64,000 bases of DNA from Gimesia chilikensis (GCF_007744075.1 NZ_CP036266.1:4511748-4575747), one strand, 5' to 3'. Positions 17,101-26,030 are shown, counted from the first letter of the stretch. The notes: generated from the letters alone by a model not told the origin. Made by a program: numbers and translations.

Positions 17101-20100
17101 CATAAGTAGTACTCTTTCCAGCCAGCTTGAGCACCTGTGGTTTCTGATAGACTCCATTCACAGGACGCAAGAACAACAAAACGGTGCTACCCGGCTGATT
17201 CGTATTGATCAATAGACGAACTTTTTCCACCGGCTGGTAATTCTTCTTTTCGACAATAATTTCCAGGTCATTGAAGCGATACTCCTTGCCGTCAAATCCT
17301 TCACCTCGGATCGTGAACAGGGAGCCCCCTTCAATCTGCTTTCCCTGCTTGTCAGTTACAACACAGGCAACTCGATATTGTCCGGATTGAGCCGCGGACA
17401 TCTTTTGAGTGATTGTGCCGTCCTCCTGGGGATTGACGTCCCATTCCTGGACCGCCGTTTCCTGTGGTTCTCCCTGTTGATTGTAGGTAATGCGGTATAA
17501 CACGATCTTCCCGGTTCCCTGGACCGGTTTTTGATCGAGAGTCTGTGCCTTGAAGCTGGCCGTCATCGAATCGCCAACCCGATAATACCCCCGATTCATC
17601 CAGGCAAACACTTTGAAAGGTTCACGGGCTACCAGCACCGATCCTTTTCCCACGATCGTACGCCGAGACTCGTCAACGACTTCCGCTGTAATTTCATATC
17701 GATGGTCTTCATCACCGTGAATGGCTTTCGCCAGTGCTGTATCGATCTCGATTTCAACCTCACCATTGCTGCCAATCGGAACCGTATTCGACATGACGAC
17801 TTCTGGTGGTGCAGAGCGACGATGGATCCACCACGGACCGGGGGCAATACATCCCCAGCGGCCCCATCCGGGATACCAGGGATGATCACCGGTAAACCAC
17901 CAGTAACCGGATCCGTACAACCAGTCCCAGGGATCATAGGGATACCAGTGCTGCTCGTAAGAGGTGCGCGTTACTTTGTATTTGACTTCCGCGTTGATCA
18001 CCGGACTGCCAAAATAGTACTTTGCCTTAATTTTGGCTTTAATAGTATCTCCCAGCGCCACGGGTTCATCAGGTGCCTCGACTGAGACTTCGTACTCCGG
18101 CTTCTTATATTCCTCAACGCGGAACGAGAACGACGAAGCAAATCTGCGATTTCGATTTTTCCCCGATGCAAAGTCATATTTGACTTCGACTACAAAACTA
18201 TAGGAGCCCAGAGCGGCATCTTTGGGAATCTCCCACTCCCCGTTTGCACCGCCGTATTCGTCGGTTGTCAGCGTTTTTTCAAAGATCTGTTTCTGATCTC
18301 GCCCGATCAGCTTTAATGTAACCTCACGTTGATCAAACAGGGCTTCTTCTGATCTTGAAAGATCATAACCCACGTTCCGGACCCAGAATTTATAATCGAC
18401 CTTCTGGCCGGGACGGTAGACGGGACGATCGGTGATCCCATAAATCTTGTTGACTTGATACTGTTCCTGGGGGGACGGCTGGTACCAGAATCGATCGAAC
18501 CCCTGGTAAGCAAATCGACCTGACTTCGTACGGGCGATGGCAATCCATTGAAACTCGCGTTTCAGCAGATTCTCTTCAGGAAATGCCTGACCGTTTTCAT
18601 CGGTCTGCTCTGCAAAACTGGCGGTCAGAGTCTGTCGCTGATTACGGGCGACGTATTTGTTCTGATATCCAAAAAACTCCAGATTCGCATTGGGCACCGC
18701 CTGCCCGCTGCGGGCATCAGCCACATAATAGAAGGTCCGGTCTGCCATCCGCTTGTGCACGATGACAGTATCATCCAGCCAGACGACAATCCGACTGGTA
18801 TTCCCGTCTTCCATTTTCGCGATCAGCAGATATGCTCCTGCATTCTGCAGCGGGGTGGCGACAGTCACACGACGGTCCCGGTGTCCTGCCAGAGGTTCCA
18901 GTTTCATATCCCAGCGAGAGACCAGTTCTCCCTGATATTTTTTCTGCTGTTCCTGAACCAGACGATATCCCAGGTTCGAAATATTGATTTTATTCCAGTC
19001 CAGGCGGTCCGGATGTGACTTGAGATAGTCTTTGACATCTTTCAACAATTCAGCAACGTTGATCTGATACGCTTCAAAATGGACCTGCTTACCGTTCCGG
19101 AAACGATAATCGACCTTAGCCCCCTGACCTGCGGCCTGTGTTTGAGTGGGCGCGAATTCTCCCCAGTTGCCAACAATCTGCTTCAGATGTTTCTGTTTAT
19201 TTTGCCCGGGATCACCATACTCTTGAATGTTCTGCTGCAGGTATTTAGCAGCTTCTGGATACTGTCTCCGGTTCTCAAAGACACTCGTCAATTGAGCCAG
19301 TGCGTTTTCGGCCTGGTTGCTTTTACCCAGTGAGATCACCTTCTGATACAGCAGAATATAATTCTGATCGGCGGGCAACTCGAAGCGTTGAATTCCCGTT
19401 GACAGACGTGCGAGGGTTTCGGATCCTTTCAGACTCTCCAGAGAATACGGATTAACCTGCTCTTCCTCTTTGGCATCGTCCATCGCGCGAGTCCGGTACA
19501 GCAGGGGAAAATATTGCTGCAGGGTCTGTACGCCAAACTGACTGCGGGTAAAATTCGCGACTTCCAGAAGCACACGCGCTTCCCGCATGGGCTCCTGTTT
19601 GACTGATTCCGCGAGCATCCAGCGCCAGCGTTCTCCATCATTAGCCGCTCCCTCCCAGGACTCGGGCACTCGATAGTAAACGGGCTTGCCATTCGCATCC
19701 ACGGGCGCCCCGTCCGGCCCTCCGCTGGGTTCACCCCGAAACCAGTTACCAGGTTCTGCCCCGACGCTCTGGTAGTCGGGGGTTGCCTCAAGATCAGTCA
19801 AAATCTGAAGCTTCCAGGCAGCGCGTCCCTGGCGGCCTGACATCAGGTATCTGGCATAGTCAGCATAAATCTGGGCTGCGAGCGCCGGGTCATTGGAAGT
19901 CTTCAATTCCTCAACCGCCTGACTCATCAGCTGTAAGGCCCGGAGACGGTCCTGTTCCCGTGTATTCACATATCGACTGCCACCCCGCTGGTGACCGCGG
20001 ATGAACTTACCATCGATGATATATCCGAAATATGGTCCCTGAATCAGTGTTTCTGCAAGACGGGAGAGAACCAGCGGTTCGTCGCTGTGTACTTTGAGAA

Positions 20101-20389
20101 TTGCTTCTCGAAACGCGTCGATTTCACTGACGCGATTCAAACGCTGCAGACACTGGATGCCTGCCTGCAGATCATGCACCACCTCTGTTGCTGAACTGTC
20201 CTGTCGGGTTGCCAGCTTCTGATACAGCTCCCAGGCATCCCGGTAGTTCCCCTGTTTCTGATAGGAATCTGCCAGCGAACGGGCTTCGGGCGGACTTTTT
20301 TCTGCCGCAAAGAGATAAACTCCCAGCGAGGTCAGGCTAACCAGCATGCATGACCAGAGAAGGTGTTTTTTTATGGATAACTTTAACAT
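14195..20389 (-). CDS. Giant alpha-2-macroglobulin-family protein without the thioester motif
   Basis: 2064 aa. A signal peptide (1-29, ending in LFAA) without lipobox is followed by a TPR-like N-terminal region (SYQKQGNYRDAWELYQKL). The MG2-type domain with TDRPVYRPGQKVDYKFWVR is near 650, a Trp/Tyr/Gly-rich insertion at about 810-853, a low-complexity bait-like stretch near 1220-1290 and the A2M segment WKIRSWSMGTGTMVGEG near 1340. A thioester-type toroid begins near 1510 and includes DGGWGWFSGW. The C-terminal domain ends with LPRGKHSLNYRLRAEIPGKF. Bacterial alpha-2-macroglobulins trap proteases in the periplasm, often using a CxEQ thioester. Here the equivalent position reads TTDC (1526-1529), so no covalent trapping is expected. 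No penicillin-binding-protein partner gene is adjacent. Confidence 0.9.
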   Translation of the reverse strand: MLKLSIKKHLLWSCMLVSLTSLGVYLFAAEKSPPEARSLADSYQKQGNYRDAWELYQKLATRQDSSATEVVHDLQAGIQCLQRLNRVSEIDAFREAILKVHSDEPLVLSRLAETLIQGPYFGYIIDGKFIRGHQRGGSRYVNTREQDRLRALQLMSQAVEELKTSNDPALAAQIYADYARYLMSGRQGRAAWKLQILTDLEATPDYQSVGAEPGNWFRGEPSGGPDGAPVDANGKPVYYRVPESWEGAANDGERWRWMLAESVKQEPMREARVLLEVANFTRSQFGVQTLQQYFPLLYRTRAMDDAKEEEQVNPYSLESLKGSETLARLSTGIQRFELPADQNYILLYQKVISLGKSNQAENALAQLTSVFENRRQYPEAAKYLQQNIQEYGDPGQNKQKHLKQIVGNWGEFAPTQTQAAGQGAKVDYRFRNGKQVHFEAYQINVAELLKDVKDYLKSHPDRLDWNKINISNLGYRLVQEQQKKYQGELVSRWDMKLEPLAGHRDRRVTVATPLQNAGAYLLIAKMEDGNTSRIVVWLDDTVIVHKRMADRTFYYVADARSGQAVPNANLEFFGYQNKYVARNQRQTLTASFAEQTDENGQAFPEENLLKREFQWIAIARTKSGRFAYQGFDRFWYQPSPQEQYQVNKIYGITDRPVYRPGQKVDYKFWVRNVGYDLSRSEEALFDQREVTLKLIGRDQKQIFEKTLTTDEYGGANGEWEIPKDAALGSYSFVVEVKYDFASGKNRNRRFASSFSFRVEEYKKPEYEVSVEAPDEPVALGDTIKAKIKAKYYFGSPVINAEVKYKVTRTSYEQHWYPYDPWDWLYGSGYWWFTGDHPWYPGWGRWGCIAPGPWWIHRRSAPPEVVMSNTVPIGSNGEVEIEIDTALAKAIHGDEDHRYEITAEVVDESRRTIVGKGSVLVAREPFKVFAWMNRGYYRVGDSMTASFKAQTLDQKPVQGTGKIVLYRITYNQQGEPQETAVQEWDVNPQEDGTITQKMSAAQSGQYRVACVVTDKQGKQIEGGSLFTIRGEGFDGKEYRFNDLEIIVEKKNYQPVEKVRLLINTNQPGSTVLLFLRPVNGVYQKPQVLKLAGKSTTYELGLTRKDLPNLFVEAVTIHQGQVFTEAREIAVPPEKRVVNLEVESSETEYKPGQDATVKLKVTDAEGNPVEGSLVVSVYDKSVEYISGGSNVSDIKSFFWKWKRSHHPLTYSSLSRSFHNLLKQGEVGMQMLGAFGNLMPANADKSDQFGVMEGPGPGVLPAMKSGRATPMAGVPLSMAPAEEKASELQADAAVASAGSSAVVEPAVRQNFADTAFWNGAINTDQDGLAEVSFKMPENLTSWKIRSWSMGTGTMVGEGQREVVTRKNLIIRLQAPRFFTETDEVVLSANVHNYLKTSKDVKVVLELDGDALEPLDELTQTVTIDANGEKRIDWRVKASRAGFAVIRMKALTDEESDAMQMTFPVKVHGILKTESFTGSIRPDDSSAQISFQIPGQRTTELSRLELRYSPSLAGAMVDALPYLIYNPHKTTDCTLYRFLPTVMTQNILKQMGLDLKEIERKRTNLNAQEIGDDQKRAEQWKRYGQNPIFNQGEVDLIVKQGVADLTSMQLSDGGWGWFSGWQERSSPFFTARVVQGLALAQQSDVALVPGTLERGVEWLKNYQQQEVRKLLNAPAKTKPYKEYASNLDAYVFLVLVNQGVTNEQMYDFLYRDRTELSVYALGMLGLASHKLERQDRLAMLMDNMDQYLVQDPENQTAYLNLPENNWWWHWYGNEVEANAYYLKLLSKVDPQNPKAAQLVKYLLNNRKHGTYWSSVSDTAIAVEALAEYWTASGEDQPDLTLEVYLDGEKQKEVKITAADLFTYDNKFVLEGDALTGGAHRLEIRKQGRGPVYYNAYVTYFTKEDFITATGLEVKVERKYYQLIPEDADIKTSGSEGQVVDQRVEKYQRQEITRETALKSGDLVEVELIFDSKNDYEYLVFEDFRAAGLEPVELRSGYSYNGLRNYQEFRDDRVVFYIRQLPRGKHSLNYRLRAEIPGKFSGLPTTGEGMYAPELKANSDEMKLQIIDK

Positions 20390-20617
20390 TGCAGGACCTG
20401 TATCAAGATGTGTTTAATTTTGAAGTGCTTCAGACGGGAATCATAATATTTCGCGTTGGTTTGACGAACGGAATTCCCGCCGAGTTCCCGAAATTCTCAT
20501 AATTTTCAAGCCATACAGAAAAACAAGGTAGGAGAAACCAGTGGATTACTGCATAATCCTGAATCAAATTGATCTTCCTGCATGTATTATGCTTCCTGGC
20601 GCTCGAGAGACTCTTCG

Positions 20618-22048
20618 ATGGACTGGATTACAGCGACAATCTCACTTACCGGTTACCTGATTACACTGGCGCTGATTCCCCACATCCTGCTGCAGAAGAA
20701 ACGACACCCCGTCTCCACGGTTTCCTGGATTCTAAGTATTCTGCTGCTCCCCGGTCTAGGTGGTATCATTTATCTCTTCTTCGGAATCAACCGCGTTCAA
20801 CGACGTTCCAGATCGAAAGAGCGGGCCAATCAGTCGCTGGCTCCCAAACTCCCCCAGATCATCCAAAACCAGCTGCTCTCCAATGATGAGTACCTGGTCC
20901 TGAATCAGAATCTGATGCGGCTGGCACAGAACATCGCCCATACTGTGCCCACCTATGGCAACAGTATCGAACTGTTGACAGATACCAACCGCACACTGGG
21001 ACTGATTAAACAGGCAATTCTGAACGCCCAACATTCCCTGCACCTGGAATACTATATCTGGCAACCCGATCAATCAGGCACCATGTTGCGCGACCTGCTG
21101 ATAGAAAAAGCAAAAGCAGGCGTTGAAGTTCGCTTTCTCTACGACGGTTTCGGGTCAATGAATCTCAGGAACCACTTTTTCAAGCCGATGATTGCCGCAG
21201 GAATACAGGTCGCCCCCTTCCTGCCAGGTGCCTCAATTCGCGAACGCTGGTCGATCAATCTTCGTAACCATCGTAAAATTGTGATTGTCGACGGGAACGT
21301 GGCATTCACCGGTGGTATGAACATCGGAGATGAATATCTGGGGCAGCATCAGAATCTTGGATTCTGGCGCGATACTCATCTCAAAATCGAAGGCCCGGAA
21401 ACACTGCAGCTGCAACAGGTGTTTGCAGAAGACTGGTTCTTCGCCACCGGAGAAGCATTGACTCATTCGCAGTATTTTCCCCATCCGGAAACCGATGGGA
21501 ACGTCACAGCACAGACGCTCTGTTCCGGGCCGGAAAAAAATGCAGATGTTTTCCTGACCCTGATGTTTGCCGCCATCAATGAAGCCCGCGAGAGTCTGTT
21601 ACTGACGACGTCTTATTTCGTCCCGCCAGAATCATTAACAACCGCGCTCGAATCAGCAGCGCGGCGGGGAGTTCATGTGAGACTGCTGGTTTCCGGTAAG
21701 TCAGCAAATCCCTCGACCGTACATGCCGGCCGCTCCTATTATGATTCGCTGCTCGATGCCGGTGTGGAAATCTATGAGTACAACAAGGGAATCCTGCACT
21801 CCAAAACACTCACGATCGATGGCTGCTGGTCCCTCGTGGGGACCGCCAACTTTGATTCCCGCAGCCTGATTCTCAATTTCGAAGTCGGACTGGCAATCTA
21901 TGACCGCAAGTTTGCCCAGCGGCTGAGAGAAACCTGTGAACAGGACCTGCTGGATGCGACCAAAATCACTGAAGCTGAATGGGATCAACGCAGCAGACTG
22001 GTGATATTAAAACAGAATATCTATCGCCTGTTTGCGCCCGTCATGTAA
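20618..22048 (+). CDS. cls: Cardiolipin synthase (phospholipase D family)
   Basis: 476 aa from the ATG at 20618, chosen because GAGAGA lies 7 bases upstream and the protein then opens with the usual two-helix anchor (DWITATISLTGYLITLALIP, then VSWILSILLLPGLGGIIYLFF). An ATG at 20582 would add 12 unconserved residues and lacks a ribosome-binding site. Both phospholipase D HKD motifs are present: HRKIVIVDGNVAFTGGMN near 217 and HSKTLTIDGCWSLVGTANFD near 395. The enzyme condenses two phosphatidylglycerols, or a similar pair, into cardiolipin at the cytoplasmic membrane. It is divergent from the alpha-2-macroglobulin gene and convergent with the haem-binding protein gene. Confidence 0.92.
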   Translation: MDWITATISLTGYLITLALIPHILLQKKRHPVSTVSWILSILLLPGLGGIIYLFFGINRVQRRSRSKERANQSLAPKLPQIIQNQLLSNDEYLVLNQNLMRLAQNIAHTVPTYGNSIELLTDTNRTLGLIKQAILNAQHSLHLEYYIWQPDQSGTMLRDLLIEKAKAGVEVRFLYDGFGSMNLRNHFFKPMIAAGIQVAPFLPGASIRERWSINLRNHRKIVIVDGNVAFTGGMNIGDEYLGQHQNLGFWRDTHLKIEGPETLQLQQVFAEDWFFATGEALTHSQYFPHPETDGNVTAQTLCSGPEKNADVFLTLMFAAINEARESLLLTTSYFVPPESLTTALESAARRGVHVRLLVSGKSANPSTVHAGRSYYDSLLDAGVEIYEYNKGILHSKTLTIDGCWSLVGTANFDSRSLILNFEVGLAIYDRKFAQRLRETCEQDLLDATKITEAEWDQRSRLVILKQNIYRLFAPVM

Positions 22049-22054
22049 CGGCAC

Positions 22055-22080
22055 GCCTATCGCGTTGTATGCCGATAGGC
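22055..22080. terminator. Hairpin between convergent genes
   Basis: GCCTATCG (22055-22062) pairs perfectly with CGATAGGC (22073-22080) across a 10-base loop. It sits 7 bases after the cls stop and overlaps the last codons of the opposing gene. There is no proper T-tract on either side, so a termination role is plausible but unproven. Confidence 0.4.
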
Positions 22081-23298
22081 TTCTGACGCCCCCTCAGGCA
22101 GTCGGGACAAATAGCGAATCAGCTGAACGGCCTCGGCTTTCGTCAGTAAATTCAGCAGCCCATCCGGCATCGACGATTTCTTGACGGGAATGATCTCATC
22201 CACGTCCTTCTTTTTAATCAGCTGCCGCTTCCCTTCACTGGTCAGCAACATGATCTCATCGGGTCCCGCTGCGCCCATCATGCCGGTATGAGACTTACCG
22301 GCACTGGTAATGATGGTAAACGTGGGATATTCTTCGGAAACGAAATGGGAAGGAAAGATGGTCGCCTGCAGGATCTCCTTCTGCTGGAAACGCCTGCTGA
22401 CATGAGTCAGATCAGGTCCGATTTTCTCACCTGTTTTTCCAAAGAGATGACATTTGACACAGGTCGCTTTTACAAACGCCTCAGCTCCCAGCTTCAGATT
22501 AGCCGGTTTAGTCGACTCGTTCTTCAATTCTTTCAACAGGCCGGCATATTTCCAGCGGCTGTCCTCTGATTCCACAGGAAGTTCCGCGGGAAGTTCGTCT
22601 GGATATTTTAGAGCAAACCATTTCTGCCAGGCCACGAGCGGAGATGAAGCAGCTTCTCCCGACTGTTCGGGATGTTGTCCAGTCCAGTGCTCCAGCAGTT
22701 TCACTGCAATCGCCTGTCCCTCAGGATTCTGCTGCAGCCCGACCAGAATCACCTGCCGAATCCATTGTGCTTTGTTGGATCGCCTGTGAAAGCGAGTCAA
22801 TGCCTGCATCACGGCCCGGGCCTGTTTTCCTTCGACGATATTTAACGACCGAACGAGAATTCGCCAGTCGGCGTCCCGGCGCTGATTTTCCTGTGAATAC
22901 CAGCTGATCGCCTCAGCCACATCATTTCGTCGCTCGGGATAGGATTCGAAAAGTTCATGCAGGTAGATCAGAGTCGGTTCGTCCGCAATGCGTCCCATGG
23001 CAATCAACAGCGCATTGAGCTGTTGCGCTGCCCGAGGATCTTTCTGCTTCTGTTTCTGTAACTTGATCTCCAGATCGCGTAAAGCAGGTAGCTCTGCCCC
23101 GGTAATGCGTTTCAGAGGTTCTCCTTCCACCAGAATCTGATAGTCACCATCCGCGACTTCATACAACCAGGTGTTTTCCAATCGCTCAATTTGTACGGAG
23201 ATCTCTGGTGAACCGGCTCGGAGAGGTGAGCGAAGATCCGCTAACAGCGAGAGACTCAATACCGTGCAGATCAGAAACGTTTTGCCAGGGAGATTCAT
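22057..23298 (-). CDS. Secreted haem-binding-domain protein (planctomycete CxxCH type)
   Basis: 413 aa from the ATG at 23298; a TTG at 23328 is in frame but would put ten polar residues before the signal peptide (FLICTVLSLSLLADL). The middle (about 100-240) is helical and HEAT-like. The C-terminal 130 residues are the planctomycete putative haem-binding domain: ATCVKCHLFG with one CxxCH haem site near 287, IGPDLTHVSRRF, the motif ILQATIFPS and a Lys-rich VDEIIPVKKSSMPDGLLN. Such domains are usually fused to membrane dehydrogenases or propellers in this phylum; here the domain follows a repeat region only. It probably carries c-type haem in the periplasm and may serve as an electron acceptor. 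Partner unknown. Confidence 0.85.
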   Translation of the reverse strand: MNLPGKTFLICTVLSLSLLADLRSPLRAGSPEISVQIERLENTWLYEVADGDYQILVEGEPLKRITGAELPALRDLEIKLQKQKQKDPRAAQQLNALLIAMGRIADEPTLIYLHELFESYPERRNDVAEAISWYSQENQRRDADWRILVRSLNIVEGKQARAVMQALTRFHRRSNKAQWIRQVILVGLQQNPEGQAIAVKLLEHWTGQHPEQSGEAASSPLVAWQKWFALKYPDELPAELPVESEDSRWKYAGLLKELKNESTKPANLKLGAEAFVKATCVKCHLFGKTGEKIGPDLTHVSRRFQQKEILQATIFPSHFVSEEYPTFTIITSAGKSHTGMMGAAGPDEIMLLTSEGKRQLIKKKDVDEIIPVKKSSMPDGLLNLLTKAEAVQLIRYLSRLPEGASEAYRHTTR

Positions 23299-23447
23299 AA
23301 AGGGACTCGGATTAAAAAGACATTTCAATAATTATTGGACTCTTTAATCTTACTGAAGGAAACCCGCTTCACACTATGCTCCTTTTCCGTTTTTGTTTAA
23401 AATTCGAACAGGTATATCCGATTAATTACACTTTTCAGGGACGAACC

Positions 23448-24113
23448 ATGATCCTTACAAAACTGATACACAACCTTCGTCAGCAAAGTCTGTTTCGCGC
23501 CGCTTTTGTTTGCAGCCTGCTGCTACTCACATTCAGCTGCTCGTCACAAGAAAGCCAGGAAACGACAAAAACTGAGCCGCAGCCCGAAGCTGCTCCCTCC
23601 GAGACAGCAACTCCCGAAGCCAAACCTGCTCCCGAAGCCAAACCTGCTAAGACAGAAGATATCACACTGACCTTAAGCGATGCTGCCGGTTTTGAAGAGA
23701 TCCTCAAGCAACAGCAGGGTAAAGTCGTTCTGGTTGACTTCTGGGCAACCTGGTGTATTCCCTGTGTCAAGAATTTCCACCATACGGTGGAATGGAATCA
23801 GAAACTCGCCGATCAGGGGTTGAGTGTCATCTCGGTCAGCATGGATGAATCAGACGAGGCAACTCAGAAAGCCGTTCGCGAATTTCTCGAAAAGCAGAAA
23901 GCGCAATTCACTAACGTCCTGGCGACCGCAGCTGATGACAAGGATCCGATGGAGACCTTTGGAATCGATGACGGCGCGCTCCCGCACTACCGTATCTACG
24001 ACCGCAGTGGGAAACTGGTTAAGAAATTCTCTTTTGCAGACCCCAGCCAGGAAATCACGCAGGCAGATATTGAAGCAGCAATCGAAGCAGCCCTCAAACA
24101 GAAACCGGAATAA
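23448..24113 (+). CDS. TlpA-like thioredoxin-fold lipoprotein
   Basis: 221 aa from the ATG at 23448, which follows CAGGGA; the frame extends to 23376 but the added residues are unlike a leader. A signal peptide ends in LLLTFSC, a plausible lipobox. A low-complexity Glu/Pro/Ala/Lys linker (about 35-68) carries a perfect 18-base tandem repeat at DNA level. The thioredoxin domain follows, with VVLVDFWATWCIPCVKNF, whose WCIPC is the redox-active CxxC, and a conserved cis-proline-type segment ALPHYRIYD. It is expected to be a membrane-anchored thiol-disulphide reductase, for example in cytochrome c maturation. It lies next to a c-type haem protein gene on the opposite strand. 26 bases precede the hydrolase gene. 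Confidence 0.88.
   Translation: MILTKLIHNLRQQSLFRAAFVCSLLLLTFSCSSQESQETTKTEPQPEAAPSETATPEAKPAPEAKPAKTEDITLTLSDAAGFEEILKQQQGKVVLVDFWATWCIPCVKNFHHTVEWNQKLADQGLSVISVSMDESDEATQKAVREFLEKQKAQFTNVLATAADDKDPMETFGIDDGALPHYRIYDRSGKLVKKFSFADPSQEITQADIEAAIEAALKQKPE
23613..23648 (+). repeat. 18-bp tandem repeat x2 in the lipoprotein linker
   Basis: CCCGAAGCCAAACCTGCT is repeated exactly twice, at 23613-23630 and 23631-23648, encoding PEAKPA twice. It is in frame, so copy-number change would only lengthen or shorten the flexible linker. Confidence 0.9.
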
Positions 24114-24139
24114 GACATTCCCCAGTCCGAGTTTATTGC

Positions 24140-25168
24140 ATGTTTCAAAAGCTCTGGTCGACTTGCCTGGATGAGGTTGTTGGTTTCTATCTCCTGCATC
24201 GGTTCTTCTACTACCAAAAGCAACCGCTGGTGGTCTCGAGTGCGCGTGAAACCACGCCGGAACTCCAGAGTGGTGAGTTAGACCAGTTTTTTTCTCCGAA
24301 ACCGGATCCAGCCCAGTTGGAGTATCAGTCCGAGTTACGTCCGGTCTCCAAGACTACATTCCCCTCTGCGGAAGTAAAAGACTTCAGGTTTCAGTCCAGC
24401 GTCGCCAGCGGATTTCCTGAAAATGACCGCGTCAAAGGTCGCCACTGGAAATCGACCGTTCAATCCACGCAGAGTAACAACCCGGAACGCCTGACCGTTG
24501 TCGCCGTTGATGGAATTGTGCAGTTGGGGGTCCGCAGCTTTAACAGGCTGGCGGAACGATTAACGCCACACGGGATCGATGTGGTCATGCTGGACAGCCC
24601 TTTCAATTTCCGACGCACTCCTCCGGGATACCGACCTGGCCAGTTAATCGCAGGGGGAAATATCGACCACCAGTTGATGGTCGCCCGGCAGGGAGTTCTC
24701 GATCTCTGGAGTCTGATTCTGACACTCCAGTCTCAGGGACATCGTATCGGTCTGATGGGCATCAGTCACGGGGCCTGGTTAACGCTGATAGCGACTCTGC
24801 TGGTGGAAAACCTTGAATTCGCGCATGCGATTACGCCTCCTGTCGATCTCTTGCGAATCCTTGATGAAGGGGGCACTGTAGTAAATGCAATCCGCCGTGG
24901 CGCCAGTCATGATCCGCCTGAGGAAGCTCAACTGGAAACGCTTTGTAAACCACTACGATTGAATCAGTGGCAACCATTGTTATCTCCAGATCAGATTCGT
25001 CTGCATATCGCCGACTTTGATCGCTTTGTCCCCTCACTGCGGATCGCTGAGCTGGCAGATCAGTGGGGCACCAGGGTCTCGCATCACAAACTGGGACACA
25101 TTGAAGCGACCACGGGGCCGAAAGTCGTCTATCAGGTCGCAGAAGAGATTCTCAAGCGCTATCAGTAA
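24140..25168 (+). CDS. Alpha/beta-hydrolase-fold protein
   Basis: 342 aa. After about 110 residues of unrecognised N-terminus, an alpha/beta-hydrolase core is readable: the strand VVMLDSPFNFRRTPPGYRPG, the nucleophile elbow GISHGAWL with Ser in G-x-S-x-G near residue 213, a late acidic residue in IADFDRFVP and the terminal His in KLGHIEATTG. All three catalytic residues are therefore in place. No signal peptide; the first 25 residues include a short hydrophobic stretch (VVGFYLLHRFFYY) that might associate with the membrane. The substrate is unknown. It lies 26 bases after the TlpA-like gene, so the two are probably co-transcribed. Confidence 0.78.
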   Translation: MFQKLWSTCLDEVVGFYLLHRFFYYQKQPLVVSSARETTPELQSGELDQFFSPKPDPAQLEYQSELRPVSKTTFPSAEVKDFRFQSSVASGFPENDRVKGRHWKSTVQSTQSNNPERLTVVAVDGIVQLGVRSFNRLAERLTPHGIDVVMLDSPFNFRRTPPGYRPGQLIAGGNIDHQLMVARQGVLDLWSLILTLQSQGHRIGLMGISHGAWLTLIATLLVENLEFAHAITPPVDLLRILDEGGTVVNAIRRGASHDPPEEAQLETLCKPLRLNQWQPLLSPDQIRLHIADFDRFVPSLRIAELADQWGTRVSHHKLGHIEATTGPKVVYQVAEEILKRYQ

Positions 25169-25502
25169 AAGCAGTGACGCGGTCAGTAATATGCTCTCTA
25201 ACTGAAAGCTCATTCAGTTCAAAGATCTTCTCGATACAACCTGTACAACCCGCATGGTTTTCGCACAGTTCCCCGCTTTTCGAGAGAATGTGTTGAGAAA
25301 ATGCATCATGTTGTTTCCTGGCAACCTATCTTTGATTGAAAGGCTGGTTGAAGACTATTGCTCTTTTAGCTGTGGACTTGAACCACTTTTCAGTGGGCCT
25401 GTAATTTTCAATCTCCCCTGTGAGATAAACCGATTTCATCCGTCCCTATTGTAGAAACCGTTTTGAAACCATTCAAAACAGGTCATTGCCAAGGAAGAAA
25501 CA
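25169..25502. other. Gene-free stretch of 334 bases
   Basis: Between the hydrolase and CBS genes no credible coding sequence is seen: a 66-codon open frame at 25254-25454 lacks a ribosome-binding site and has no recognisable motif. The only structure found is the inverted repeat at 25460-25479. The rest is presumably promoter and leader. Confidence 0.6.
25460..25479. repeat. 8-bp perfect inverted repeat upstream of the CBS gene
   Basis: GTTTTGAA (25460-25467) and TTCAAAAC (25472-25479) flank a 4-base centre, 24 bases before the CBS-protein ATG and just before its ribosome-binding site. It is a candidate operator or leader hairpin. Confidence 0.45.
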
Positions 25503-26027
25503 ATGCAGGTACGAGTTCGTGATCTGATGACCCAGAGTCCGGTCAGTGTGCCACTGGGAACAACTCTTCAGCAAGCCGCCCGGCGCATGATCGAAGCAGA
25601 ATCGCCTGAAGTCTACGTGACCGACCATCAAATGCGACTGGTCGGCGTTGTCCCCGAGTACAACTTTCTGAAACAGAAATTGCAGCTCGCTGACATGAAT
25701 GCTCCGGTTGAATCCATCATGCATGTTCAGTTGGAAACCCTCTCACCGGACGACGATGCCTTGCTGCAGGCTCCGCTGTTCCGTGATCGTCGCAACAGCT
25801 GTATGCCTGTGACAGACGAGGGACTGCTGATCGGAAAACTGACCTGCCGCGACCTGTTCCGCCTGATGCTGACATTAGATGAAGTCGACTGCGACACAGA
25901 GCAGGAAGTGAAAGTGTCTTCCACGACGGAAATTCACTCCTCAACGCACGACATCAATCCGCCACACCTGAATCGAGTCAATTCTCATCGCCAGTTGCTG
26001 CAGTTGCATGGTCTGATTGACGACTAG
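25503..26027 (+). CDS. CBS-domain-pair protein
   Basis: 174 aa. Two CBS motifs are visible: VRDLMTQSPVSVPLGTTLQQAARRMIEAESPEVYV starting at residue 5, shown here as the joined segments VRDLMTQSPV and LQQAARRMIE, and VESIMHVQLETLSPDDD near 76, each ending in the typical strand-helix (RLVGVVPEYNF; GLLIGKLTCRDLFRLML). The C-terminal 45 residues are polar and His/Ser-rich. Such stand-alone CBS pairs usually bind adenine nucleotides and regulate partners; none is evident here. A strong AAGGAAGAAACA precedes the ATG. It is cytoplasmic, and convergent with the uracil-DNA glycosylase gene. Confidence 0.85.
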   Translation: MQVRVRDLMTQSPVSVPLGTTLQQAARRMIEAESPEVYVTDHQMRLVGVVPEYNFLKQKLQLADMNAPVESIMHVQLETLSPDDDALLQAPLFRDRRNSCMPVTDEGLLIGKLTCRDLFRLMLTLDEVDCDTEQEVKVSSTTEIHSSTHDINPPHLNRVNSHRQLLQLHGLIDD

Positions 26028-26030
26028 CCG

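Noticed and set aside
25254-25454. 66-codon open frame in the gap before the CBS protein gene
   Set aside because: No ribosome-binding site, no motif and no neighbour-like composition; treated as non-coding.
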